The position numbers were made by a program, and so were the translations under genes. DNA of 64,000 bases. It comes from JBGQOJ01 sp052119585. GTDB taxonomy: Bacteria > Pseudomonadota > Alphaproteobacteria > Rhodobacterales > Rhodobacteraceae. The stretch spans positions 1 through 64,000 of the forward strand of contig NZ_JBGQOJ010000006.1 in assembly GCF_052119585.1 (NCBI RefSeq), read 5' to 3'. How positions within the stretch are numbered: the stretch's first letter is position 1; every line of letters begins with the position of its first letter. A model generated the notes under the pieces. The model was not told the origin of the DNA. It did not search any database and saw only the letters and a program-made list of their open reading frames with translations. Positions 8,691 to 15,739 of this stretch are shown here, one piece after another.

Positions 8691-9676
8691 CACCCCAGGC
8701 TCAGGCTTGCGGCGCTTTCCGGCAGTTCCTCGTCAAAGCAGCGCTGATAGAACTCGGCGACGGTCTGACGCTCCAGCTCGTCGCATTTGTTCAGGAAGGA
8801 CAGGCGGAACGCATAGCCGATGTTGCGGAAGATCGAGGCATTCTGCGCCCATGCGATCACCGTGCGTGGCGACATGACGGTGGACAGATCGCCGTTCATG
8901 AAGGCGGTGCGCGTCAGATCGGCAACGGTCACCATCTGGCTGATGGTGCGGCGGCCTTTTTCGGTGTTGTAGGTTGGGTTCTTGGACAGGATGATCGCGG
9001 TCTCGGCGTCGTGGCTGAGGTAGTTCAGCGTGGCGACAAGGCTCCAGCGGTCCATCTGGCCCTGATTGATCTGCTGGGTGCCGTGATACAGACCCGTCGT
9101 GTCCCCCAGACCGACGGTGTTCGCCGTGGCGAAGATGCGGAAATAGGGGTGCGGGGTGATGACCTTGTTCTGGTCCAAAAGCGTCAATTTCCCGTCCACT
9201 TCCAGCACGCGCTGGATCACGAACATGACATCGGCGCGGCCTGCATCGTATTCGTCGAACACGATCGCGGTGGGGGTGCGCAGGGCCCAGGGCAGGATAC
9301 CTTCCTGAAACTCTGTCACCTGCTTGCCGCCCACCAGTTTGATGGCGTCCTTGCCGATCAGATCGATCCGGCTGATGTGGCTGTCCAGATTGACGCGCAC
9401 GGTGGGCCAGTTCAAACGGCTTGCCACCTGTTCGATATGGGTGGATTTACCCGTGCCATGATAGCCCTGGATCATCACGCGGCGGTTGTGGGAAAAGCCC
9501 GCAAGGATCGCCAACGTCGTGTCGGGATCGAACTTGTAGGTTGAATCGTTGTCGGGCACGCGGTCTGTGCGGTCGGCAAAGCCCTTGACCACCATATCCG
9601 TATCAATCCCGAAAACCTCGCGGACCGAGATTTCCTCGGTCGGTTTGGCTGTAATATCCATAGTGCCGTCCGCCAT
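8690..9676 (-). CDS. cobS: Cobaltochelatase subunit CobS
   Basis: CobS is the AAA+ ATPase ring subunit of the aerobic cobaltochelatase. The 328-residue sequence shows Walker A GYHGTGKST at about 71-79, Walker B IVFDEYDAG at about 138-146 and a sensor-like FRIFATANTVGLGD stretch, with the length usual for CobS. It is the first gene of a minus-strand run (cobS, small exported protein, cobT, M24 peptidase) and is divergent from the sigma factor gene across about 157 bases. No cobalamin riboswitch could be recognised in that gap. Confidence 0.96.
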   Translation of the reverse strand: MADGTMDITAKPTEEISVREVFGIDTDMVVKGFADRTDRVPDNDSTYKFDPDTTLAILAGFSHNRRVMIQGYHGTGKSTHIEQVASRLNWPTVRVNLDSHISRIDLIGKDAIKLVGGKQVTEFQEGILPWALRTPTAIVFDEYDAGRADVMFVIQRVLEVDGKLTLLDQNKVITPHPYFRIFATANTVGLGDTTGLYHGTQQINQGQMDRWSLVATLNYLSHDAETAIILSKNPTYNTEKGRRTISQMVTVADLTRTAFMNGDLSTVMSPRTVIAWAQNASIFRNIGYAFRLSFLNKCDELERQTVAEFYQRCFDEELPESAASLSLG

Positions 9677-9833
9677 TACTGTCCTCTTTCGGGGATTTTG
9701 GGTTTATGTCCGGGCGCGGTGCGCCTTGTGCTGTCGTTGTTGTGAAAGATAAAGCGGCCAAGGTCAACGTCACGCGGTGATTTCATCTTGCTCTGGCATT
9801 GTTGAATATTAACTGGTCTTATCACAGGAACAG

Positions 9834-10406
9834 ATGCCCTCAGTTGACGGAAAAACCTCATCGATGAGTACTACAAGCGAGATTGAACACTGGATCGGCA
9901 GGATGGCCCTTGGCGACCGCGCTGCCTTTTCCTCGATTTACTCTGCGACATCGGCGAAACTTTTCGGCGTCGTCCTGCGTATCTTGAATGATCGCTCGGA
10001 GGCAGAGGATGTTCTGCAAGAGGCGTTCGTCAAGATCTGGCGCAATGCGGATCGCTATGCGTCGGGAGAATACAGCCCGATGACATGGTTGATCGCGATT
10101 GCACGCAATCAGGCGATTGACCGGATCAGGGCGCGCAAACCGCGCACCGACCGGATCGACGAGGCCTTCGACCTTGCCGACCAGGCGCCGGGACCAGAGG
10201 CCCAGACCATCGCCGCGTCAGAGCGCCGGCGGATCGACGGCTGTCTGGGGGAACTGGACGACGCAAAGGCCGGGGCCGTGCGCGGTGCCTATCTGGAAGG
10301 GTTCAGTTACGAGGAACTTGCGGCACATTTCGACGTGCCGGTGAACACAATGCGAACTTGGCTGCGGCGCAGCCTGCTGAAATTGAGAGAGTGTCTGCAA
10401 AGATGA
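9834..10406 (+). CDS. ECF-type RNA polymerase sigma factor (SigK-like context)
   Basis: The 190-residue sigma-70 family group IV factor has region 2 with the core DRSEAEDVLQEAFVKIWR and SPMTWLIAIARNQAIDRIR, and region 4 with SYEELAAHFDVPVNTMRTWLRRSLLKLRE as the helix-turn-helix. It directs polymerase to a small regulon. Two starts are plausible: ATG 9834 with AGGA just upstream, or ATG 9864. Its stop shares ATGA with the anti-sigma factor gene, so the pair is made together. The next genes encode a fasciclin protein and MsrB, the likely targets. Confidence 0.93.
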   Translation: MPSVDGKTSSMSTTSEIEHWIGRMALGDRAAFSSIYSATSAKLFGVVLRILNDRSEAEDVLQEAFVKIWRNADRYASGEYSPMTWLIAIARNQAIDRIRARKPRTDRIDEAFDLADQAPGPEAQTIAASERRRIDGCLGELDDAKAGAVRGAYLEGFSYEELAAHFDVPVNTMRTWLRRSLLKLRECLQR

Positions 10407-11089
10407 CGGATCATGAAACACATAGCGAAGAGGCTGCCGAATATGTGCTTGGTCTTTTGACGCTTGAGGCGCGGAAGGACTTTGCCGCCCGCCTGACCCG
10501 TGATCCGGCCCTTCAGTCAGAGGTGCGGTTCTGGGAAGAAAGCCTTGTGACCTTCGCGCAGGAAATCGCCCCGGTCGCGCCGCCCGCGCGTCTGCAAACG
10601 CAGATCGAAGGGCAGTTGTTCGGCGCGCCGGAAAAATCGGGCTGGTGGGCCAGTGTCGCGTTCTGGCGCGGCGTCAGCTTTGCCTCGCTTGCGGCGGTGG
10701 CCGGGTTGGCGTTTGTGCTGAGCCAGACCCCGCCCGCGCAACAGGTGGCCGAGGGTCCGCGCTTTATCACCCAGGTGGGGGATGCGAACGCAGAGGTGCA
10801 ATTGGTTGCCTTCTATGATGCCGGACGCGAGCAATTGCAGATCACCCGTGCCTCGGGCGGCGCAAGGGGCGGGCGTGCGTTGGAACTGTGGGTCATCGCA
10901 CCGGGCGGTGCACCTGTGTCGCTGGGGGTTTTGCCCGATAGCGAAAAAGCCAGCCTGACGGTGCCTGCGGGTATGGGGCTGCAATTGGCGGGCGCGATCC
11001 TTGCAATCAGTGACGAACCCCCCGGAGGCTCTCCGACGGGAGCACCGACGGGCGATGTGCTGGCCACGGGCGCCATCACCGAAATTTAA
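10403..11089 (+). CDS. Membrane anti-sigma factor, RskA-like
   Basis: The 228-residue protein has a cytoplasmic N-terminal anti-sigma region (AAEYVLGLLTLEARKDFAARL), one transmembrane helix at about 90-108 (GVSFASLAAVAGLAFVLS) and an extracytoplasmic C-terminal domain with the LELWVIAPGGAPVSLGVLP block typical of the anti-sigma-K factor family. It is expected to hold the sigma factor inactive at the membrane until its outer domain is processed after a signal. The start overlaps the sigma factor stop by four bases. A good rho-independent terminator follows. Confidence 0.9.
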   Translation: MTDHETHSEEAAEYVLGLLTLEARKDFAARLTRDPALQSEVRFWEESLVTFAQEIAPVAPPARLQTQIEGQLFGAPEKSGWWASVAFWRGVSFASLAAVAGLAFVLSQTPPAQQVAEGPRFITQVGDANAEVQLVAFYDAGREQLQITRASGGARGGRALELWVIAPGGAPVSLGVLPDSEKASLTVPAGMGLQLAGAILAISDEPPGGSPTGAPTGDVLATGAITEI

Positions 11090-11097
11090 AAGAAAGG

Positions 11098-11122
11098 TGA
11101 CGCCTAGGGGCGTCATTTTTTT
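11098..11122 (+). terminator. Terminator of the sigma/anti-sigma operon
   Basis: TGACGCC (11098-11104), a four-base loop and GGCGTCA (11109-11115) are followed by seven T residues. This is a textbook rho-independent terminator nine bases after the anti-sigma factor stop. Confidence 0.9.
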
Positions 11123-11130
11123 GTCTCGCC

Positions 11131-11147
11131 CCGCTTTTTCAAAGCGG
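11131..11147 (+). other. Second small hairpin after the anti-sigma gene
   Basis: CCGCTTT, a three-base loop and AAAGCGG form a perfect seven-pair stem between the terminator and repeat copy B. No T run follows directly. It may act as a backup terminator or 3' end protection. Confidence 0.4.
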
Positions 11148-11150
11148 CGT

Positions 11151-11188
11151 TTTGCGCTTCGCTCGAGGATATTTTTACCAAGAAGAAC
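11151..11188 (+). repeat. Post-gene hairpin repeat, copy B
   Basis: This plus-strand copy reads TTTGCGCTTCGCTCGAGGAT, then ATTTTTACCAAGAAGAAC. The mini-stem has one mismatch. It lies 62 bases after the anti-sigma factor stop, on the same strand. Confidence 0.65.
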
Positions 11189-11237
11189 AAGGGAGTTCGG
11201 AGCGTTCTGGCATTTATCGAGAATAATTCTGAGACTT

Positions 11238-11264
11238 TGAAACCTTGTCGGTGCGCTTTGCGTA
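11238..11264 (+). promoter_or_regulatory. Candidate ECF-sigma promoter for the fasciclin gene
   Basis: TGAAAC (11238-11243) and CGTA (11261-11264) are separated by 17 bases. This resembles the AAC-type -35 and CGT-type -10 of many ECF sigma promoters, and it lies about 50 bases upstream of the fasciclin start. The assignment rests on one site. A convincing matching site was not found before the sigma factor gene itself. Confidence 0.35.
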
Positions 11265-11315
11265 TCTCTTTGTAACCAGGGCATCAGCTTTGGGTGCAAA
11301 CAACGGAGACGACCC

Positions 11316-11888
11316 ATGACTATGAAACATATTATTGCCGCGACCACGGCATTTGCCATCGGATTTTCCGGCGCGACCGCCTTTGCGGCAAGCCATTCGC
11401 CGATGAACCCCATGGTTGGCGGCGCAGAAATGTTCGCGGACAAGAACATCGTCGAGAACGCCGTGAACTCTGCCGATCACACAACGCTGGTCGCCGCGGT
11501 CACGGCAGCCGGTCTGGTCGAGACCTTGATGGGCGCAGGCCCGTTCACCGTGTTTGCACCAACCAACGCCGCCTTTGATGCGCTGCCCGCCGGCACGGTC
11601 GAGACTTTGCTGAAGCCGGAGAACAAGGACCAATTGACGAAGATCCTGACCTGCCATGTTGTCGGCAAGGCCGTGCTGCTGGATGCATTGAAGGGCATGA
11701 TTGCCGACGACAAAGGCACACATCCGGTTCCGACCCTTGGTGGCTGCACATTGCAGGCGACCTATGAGGGCGACATGGTGAAACTGACCGACGAGCAGGG
11801 CAACGTGGCCAATGTGACCATCGCCGACGTCATGCAGTCGAACGGTGTGATCCATGTGATCGACAAGGTTATGCTGCCCGCGATGTAA
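11316..11888 (+). CDS. Secreted fasciclin (FAS1) domain protein
   Basis: The 190-residue protein has a signal peptide (about 1-24, ending FAASH) and a single FAS1 domain. The H1 motif is LMGAGPFTVFAPTNAAF and the H2-like motif is GVIHVIDKVMLP. Bacterial FAS1 proteins act outside the cytoplasm in adhesion or redox and stress responses. Their best-known bacterial relatives, mycobacterial MPT70/MPT83, are controlled by SigK and its anti-sigma RskA, the same arrangement as here. It has its own upstream region with an ECF-like promoter candidate and GGAG as ribosome-binding site, and a long hairpin follows the stop. Confidence 0.93.
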   Translation: MTMKHIIAATTAFAIGFSGATAFAASHSPMNPMVGGAEMFADKNIVENAVNSADHTTLVAAVTAAGLVETLMGAGPFTVFAPTNAAFDALPAGTVETLLKPENKDQLTKILTCHVVGKAVLLDALKGMIADDKGTHPVPTLGGCTLQATYEGDMVKLTDEQGNVANVTIADVMQSNGVIHVIDKVMLPAM

Positions 11889-11908
11889 CACACGCGTCAC
11901 GCATAAGT

Positions 11909-11942
11909 GCATGGCCCGCGCTTGCGGAACCGCGGGCCATGC
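11909..11942 (+). terminator. Hairpin between the fasciclin gene and msrB
   Basis: GCATGGCCCGCG (11909-11920) pairs with CGCGGGCCATGC (11931-11942), a perfect 12-pair stem with a ten-base loop. There is no proper T run, so it may only partly terminate or may protect the fasciclin mRNA while allowing some read-through into msrB. Confidence 0.5.
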
Positions 11943-11977
11943 GTCACGATTTCCCTGCAATCCGGAGGAGAAGTGAA

Positions 11978-12451
11978 ATGAAACGCCGACATTTTCTATC
12001 CCTGTCGACAAGCGCAGCAGCAGCCATGTCTTTGGGCGTGCGGGTTTCCGCCTCTGAGGGGACGTTCGAGGTCAGCCGCACCGATGCTGAATGGCGCGCA
12101 ATGCTGACCGACACCGAATATGCGGTCATGCGGCAGGAGGACACAGAGCGGTCCGGCTCCAGCCCGCTGGACAAGAACTACGCCGAAGGTATTTATATCT
12201 GTCGCGGGTGCGACCTGCCTTTGTATTCATCCAAGGCCAAGTTCGACAGCGGCACGGGCTGGCCCAGCTTTTTCCAGAGCCTGCCGAATGCGATTGCAAC
12301 CAAAGAAGACCGCAGCCTGTTTTCAACCCGGACAGAGGTGCATTGCCGCCGGTGCGGCAGCCATCTTGGCCATATCTTCGACGACGGGCCACCGCCAACC
12401 GGAAAACGCCATTGCCTGAACGGCGTGTCGCTGAAATTTATCGCAGCCTAG
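11978..12451 (+). CDS. msrB: Peptide-methionine (R)-S-oxide reductase MsrB, exported form
   Basis: MsrB reduces methionine-R-sulfoxide in proteins. The 157-residue protein contains the zinc pairs CRGC and CRRC, the FDSGTGWPSF substrate motif and GKRHCLNGVSLKF with the catalytic cysteine. Unlike cytoplasmic MsrB it begins with KRRHFLSLS followed by an alanine-rich hydrophobic segment, a twin-arginine-like signal, so it should work in the periplasm. The start at 11978 is set by GGAGGAG upstream. It follows the fasciclin gene, which suggests that the sigma/anti-sigma unit above responds to envelope oxidation. That role is inference. Confidence 0.93.
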   Translation: MKRRHFLSLSTSAAAAMSLGVRVSASEGTFEVSRTDAEWRAMLTDTEYAVMRQEDTERSGSSPLDKNYAEGIYICRGCDLPLYSSKAKFDSGTGWPSFFQSLPNAIATKEDRSLFSTRTEVHCRRCGSHLGHIFDDGPPPTGKRHCLNGVSLKFIAA

Positions 12452-12474
12452 CCAAAGCCCACCAGTCATACCAC

Positions 12475-12510
12475 AGCGGCGCCAGAGACCCTCTGGCGCC
12501 GCTTTGTGTT
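12475..12510 (+). terminator. Terminator between msrB and the J-domain gene
   Basis: AGCGGCGCCAGAG (12475-12487) pairs with CTCTGGCGCCGCT (12491-12503), a 13-pair stem with a three-base loop, and TTGTGTTT follows. It lies between convergent genes and may serve both. Confidence 0.8.
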
Positions 12511-12522
12511 TGTCCGTGCGGA

Positions 12523-13155
12523 TCAGTCGCGGAAGTTGCGGCTGTCCTTGATCTGGTCCCAGGCCCAGACAACCTCTTGCAGCTTTTCCTCGTCAGAGCG
12601 GTCGCCGCCGTTCATGTCGGGGTGCAGGACCTTGATCAGGGATTTGTAGGACTTGCGGATCTCGGGTTTGGTCCAGTGATCCTTTGCCTCCAGCACCTCG
12701 ATCGCGCGGCGTTCCGTCGGTGGCAGCTTGCGCGTGCCGGTGATGGACTTGCCGGGGTTCTGGGTAGCATTCGCGCCCAGAACCTGATGCGGGTCGTCAA
12801 CGCCCAGACGTGCCCAGGCGCGCTGTTCCTCTGTGGCTTTGGAAAAGGGCTTAGTGTCTCTATTCCAGACGCGGTCAGATTGTATCTGCTCTTCGTATTC
12901 CTCATCCGTGGCTCCGTTGAAGAAGTTCCACTTCAGGTTATACTCGCGCACATGGTCCTTGCAGAACCAATAGTAGTCATCCAGCACATCGGGCGATTTT
13001 GGCGCACGGTACTGACCGGATTCCTGACACCCCGGGTGTTCACAGGCTCGTTGCGAGGTTTCGAATGCGCCGGACATGCCACGACGGCCGCGCGGGTTCT
13101 TCTTTTTCGCAGAAGAGACCGACATATCAAAACCGAAGGGATCGTTCTTTGCCAT
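12523..13155 (-). CDS. DnaJ (J-domain) family molecular chaperone
   Basis: The 210-residue protein has its J domain at the C-terminus (about 145-210), with the diagnostic HPD in KVLHPDMNGGDRSDEEK. The N-terminal part has a basic stretch (KKKNPRGRRG) and a cysteine/histidine pattern CEHPGCQ...WFCKDH that may bind metal. It would stimulate DnaK ATPase activity for some client, but lacks the G/F and zinc-finger regions of true DnaJ. It is divergent from bolA across 74 bases, a pairing often seen in Rhodobacterales. Confidence 0.9.
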   Translation of the reverse strand: MAKNDPFGFDMSVSSAKKKNPRGRRGMSGAFETSQRACEHPGCQESGQYRAPKSPDVLDDYYWFCKDHVREYNLKWNFFNGATDEEYEEQIQSDRVWNRDTKPFSKATEEQRAWARLGVDDPHQVLGANATQNPGKSITGTRKLPPTERRAIEVLEAKDHWTKPEIRKSYKSLIKVLHPDMNGGDRSDEEKLQEVVWAWDQIKDSRNFRD

Positions 13156-13229
13156 GGGTTTACCTTTCCGACTCGGACTGGACAGTCTAGTGTTTTGGTA
13201 GGCAGATAGAAGGGGTTAAGGACGAAAAA

Positions 13230-13484
13230 ATGGCAGTTGAAGACGAAATTCGCATTAAACTACAAGACGCATTCGCTCCTGAGGTGCTGGAGGTTGTGGA
13301 TGACAGTGAAAGCCACCGCGGGCATGCCGGCCACCGTGAAGGCGGCGAGACGCATTTCAACGTCCGCATCCGCGCGGCGACCTTTGGCCCGATGTCCCGG
13401 ATCGCCCGGCACCGCGCTGTCCATGCGGCGCTGGGGCGTGATCTGGTTGCCCGGATTCACGCGCTGGCCTTGGATGTCGCCTAG
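13230..13484 (+). CDS. bolA: BolA family protein
   Basis: The 84-residue protein has the BolA fold pattern: KLQDAFAPEVLEVVDDSESHRGH, then HFNVRI, and R.ARHRAVHAAL near the end. BolA-like proteins work with monothiol glutaredoxins in iron-sulfur handling and in stress-linked cell shape control. The conserved histidines HRGH and HRAVH, which bind the cluster in the glutaredoxin complex, are present. It is divergent from the J-domain gene and convergent with the DUF4177 gene, which encloses an inverted repeat. Confidence 0.92.
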   Translation: MAVEDEIRIKLQDAFAPEVLEVVDDSESHRGHAGHREGGETHFNVRIRAATFGPMSRIARHRAVHAALGRDLVARIHALALDVA

Positions 13485-13490
13485 ATTCTT

Positions 13491-13560
13491 CTCGGAAAAA
13501 ATACTCGAAAAACGCCCTGTGCCGTTCGGGTGAGACATGAGTATTTGGACCGAGAAGATC
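13491..13560. repeat. Inverted pair of degenerate post-gene repeats (copies C1 and C2)
   Basis: The left arm CTTCTCGG-aaa-AAATACTC (13491-13509) is the reverse complement of the right arm GAGTATTT-gga-CCGAGAAG (13542-13560) except for the central three bases. Each arm resembles the GAGGATATTT...CCAAGAAG core of the other repeat copies. Each reads in the direction of the gene whose 3' end it follows: the right arm for bolA (plus) and the left arm for the DUF4177 gene (minus). The pair can also fold into one long hairpin able to stop transcription from both sides. Confidence 0.6.
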
Positions 13561-13570
13561 CGGTAAGAGG

Positions 13571-14005
13571 TTATTCCGCAGCGACGCCCGACCTGTCATC
13601 TTTGGCGAGCGCTGCACCCAAGGTAGGTGCGTTTCCGGTCTCGGGGGGCTGCGAGGTCAGGCCGGAGGCCTTGATCTGCGCTGTGTTGGACGGGGTGGCC
13701 ACAGACAAGACGGGTGAATGCGCCGGTTCTGTTCCCACATGGGGCGTGACCGCCGCCGGTTCAACCTGTGCCTCGATCACGCGGCGAAAGACCAGCATGT
13801 TCTGGAAGGTTGTCGTCTTGCCGGTAAAGCCCGAGCGTTCTTCGCAGGGCAGGGTATCGGCGCGCTGGTACTCCCAGCCTTCACGCCCCAGTTCATTCAT
13901 GATCGACGCCAATGTATTGGCAAACAGGGCATGCGTTCCCTTTATGCCGCGTACGCGTTCGGCGCGTGAGGGGGCCGGAACCACCTTGTATTCAAACTTG
14001 GGCAT
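13571..14005 (-). CDS. DUF4177 domain protein
   Basis: The 144-residue protein opens with MPKFEYKVVPAPSRAERVRG, and GREGWEYQRADTLPCEERSG completes a DUF4177-like N-terminal domain of about 75 residues. The remainder is low-complexity, rich in Pro, Ala and Thr, and probably disordered. The biochemical role is unknown. The start at 14003-14005 is chosen because the MPKFEYKVVPAP opening is the conserved beginning of the family and GGAGG lies just upstream. An upstream in-frame ATG would add five residues. Confidence 0.8.
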   Translation of the reverse strand: MPKFEYKVVPAPSRAERVRGIKGTHALFANTLASIMNELGREGWEYQRADTLPCEERSGFTGKTTTFQNMLVFRRVIEAQVEPAAVTPHVGTEPAHSPVLSVATPSNTAQIKASGLTSQPPETGNAPTLGAALAKDDRSGVAAE

Positions 14006-14158
14006 AAAAATACCTCCCATAAAACAGCAGTCCCGACATTAACGAAGTTTGTGCCGCAAGTCCAAGATTTGCTTGGTTTTTTTGCGCAGAAGTGGCGAAC
14101 ACCCGCCGACCCACAAGGGATAGCGGCGGATGTCGGGGGCTGCGCGATATTTTGCGAT

Positions 14159-15670
14159 CTAAAGGCCGAGCTTGTCTGCGACAATCGCGTTGACGGCGGC
14201 GGGGTTCGCCTTGCCGCCTGTGGCTTTCATCACCTGCCCGACGAACCAGCCGGCCAGTTTCGGGTTTTGCCTGGCTTTATCGACCTGATCCGGATTCGCG
14301 GCGATGATCTGGTCCACTGCGGTCTCGATGGCGCCGGTGTCGGTGACCTGCTTCATACCGCGGGCCTCGACGATCTCGGCGGGGGTGCCGCCTTCGGTAT
14401 AGACGATTTCGAACAGGTCCTTGGCGATCTTGCCGGAAATGTCACCCTTAGTGATCAACGCGATGATCCCGCCCAGCTGCGCTGGCGAAACGGGGCAGTC
14501 CGAAATGCCCTTGTCGTCTTTTTTCAGACGGCCGAAAAGCTCGTTGATGACCCAGTTCGCGGCCAGCTTGCCGTCATTGCCTTTGGCCACATCCTCGAAG
14601 TAGGCGGCGCTTTCGGCTTCGGCGGTCAGGACCGACGCGTCATATTCGGACAGGCCGAAATCCGTTACAAACCGCGCCTTCTTTTCGTCGGGCAGTTCCG
14701 GCAGCGAGGCCTTGATCGCATCGACCCATTCCTGCTCGATCTCCAGCGGCAGCAGGTCGGGGCAGGGGAAGTAGCGGTAATCATGCGCCTCTTCCTTGCT
14801 GCGCATCGAGCGGGTCTCGTTCTTGTCGGGATCATACAGGCGGGTTTCCTGAATGATCGAACCGCCGTCCTCCAGAATGGCGATCTGGCGGCGGGCCTCG
14901 AAATCTATCGCAAGCTGGATGAACCGCATGGAGTTCATGTTCTTCAGCTCGCAGCGGGTGCCGAGGTGGGAAAAATCCTGCGTTTCCTGATATTTCTCGT
15001 ATTGGCCGGGGCGGCAGACCGACACGTTCACATCGGCCCGCAGGTTGCCGTTCTGCATGTTGCCGTCGCAGGTGCCAAGATAGCGCAGGATCTGGCGCAG
15101 TTTCACGACATAGGCCGCGGCCTCGTCCGCGCCGCGGATGTCGGGACGCGAGACGATTTCCATCAGGGCCACGCCGGTTCGGTTCAGGTCGACGAAGGAC
15201 ATGTTGGGGTCCATGTCGTGGATCGACTTGCCCGCGTCCTGTTCCAGATGGATGCGTTCCACGCGCACGCGGCGGGCAACGCCGGGGGCCATGTCGACGA
15301 TGATCTCGCCCTCGCCGACAATCGGGTGATACAGTTGCGAAATCTGGTAGCCCTGCGGCAAATCGGGGTAGAAATAATTCTTGCGGTCGAAGGCAGAGTA
15401 GAGGTTGATGTCGGCCTTCAGCCCCAGACCTGTGCGCACCGCCTGTTCAATGCAATACTCGTTGATGACGGGCAACATGCCGGGCATGGCCGCGTCCACA
15501 AAGGCCACATTGGAATTCGGCTCTGCGCCGAATTTGGTCGAGGCGCCGGAAAAGAGTTTCGCTTTGGACGCAACCTGCGCATGAACCTCCAGCCCGATGA
15601 CCAGTTCCCAGTCATGTTTCGCGCCGGCGATGACTTTGGGGGCGGGGGCGGTGTAGGTAAGGTCAAGCAT
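14159..15670 (-). CDS. gatB: Asp-tRNA(Asn)/Glu-tRNA(Gln) amidotransferase subunit B
   Basis: GatB is the tRNA-binding and kinase subunit of the GatCAB complex, which amidates misacylated Glu-tRNA(Gln) (and Asp-tRNA(Asn)). The 503 residues show WELVIGLEVHAQV, KLFSGAS, AFVDAAMPGMLPVIN, KNYFYPDLPQGYQISQ and, in the C-terminal YqeY-like tail, GGKANPAAVNAIV. The full length is present. gatA and gatC are not adjacent. It is followed upstream on the same strand by trkH, with 69 bases between. Confidence 0.97.
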   Translation of the reverse strand: MLDLTYTAPAPKVIAGAKHDWELVIGLEVHAQVASKAKLFSGASTKFGAEPNSNVAFVDAAMPGMLPVINEYCIEQAVRTGLGLKADINLYSAFDRKNYFYPDLPQGYQISQLYHPIVGEGEIIVDMAPGVARRVRVERIHLEQDAGKSIHDMDPNMSFVDLNRTGVALMEIVSRPDIRGADEAAAYVVKLRQILRYLGTCDGNMQNGNLRADVNVSVCRPGQYEKYQETQDFSHLGTRCELKNMNSMRFIQLAIDFEARRQIAILEDGGSIIQETRLYDPDKNETRSMRSKEEAHDYRYFPCPDLLPLEIEQEWVDAIKASLPELPDEKKARFVTDFGLSEYDASVLTAEAESAAYFEDVAKGNDGKLAANWVINELFGRLKKDDKGISDCPVSPAQLGGIIALITKGDISGKIAKDLFEIVYTEGGTPAEIVEARGMKQVTDTGAIETAVDQIIAANPDQVDKARQNPKLAGWFVGQVMKATGGKANPAAVNAIVADKLGL

Positions 15671-15739
15671 GGGTCACGTCCTGTATCTGGTCCGCCTCTT
15701 TTATGCGCGGCGGCAGGGGGCGGCAAGGGGGCGATGCGC

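Noticed and set aside
9677..9833. Possible cobalamin riboswitch upstream of cobS
   Set aside because: The gap is only about 157 bases and I could not find a B12-box-like sequence or a suitable fold.
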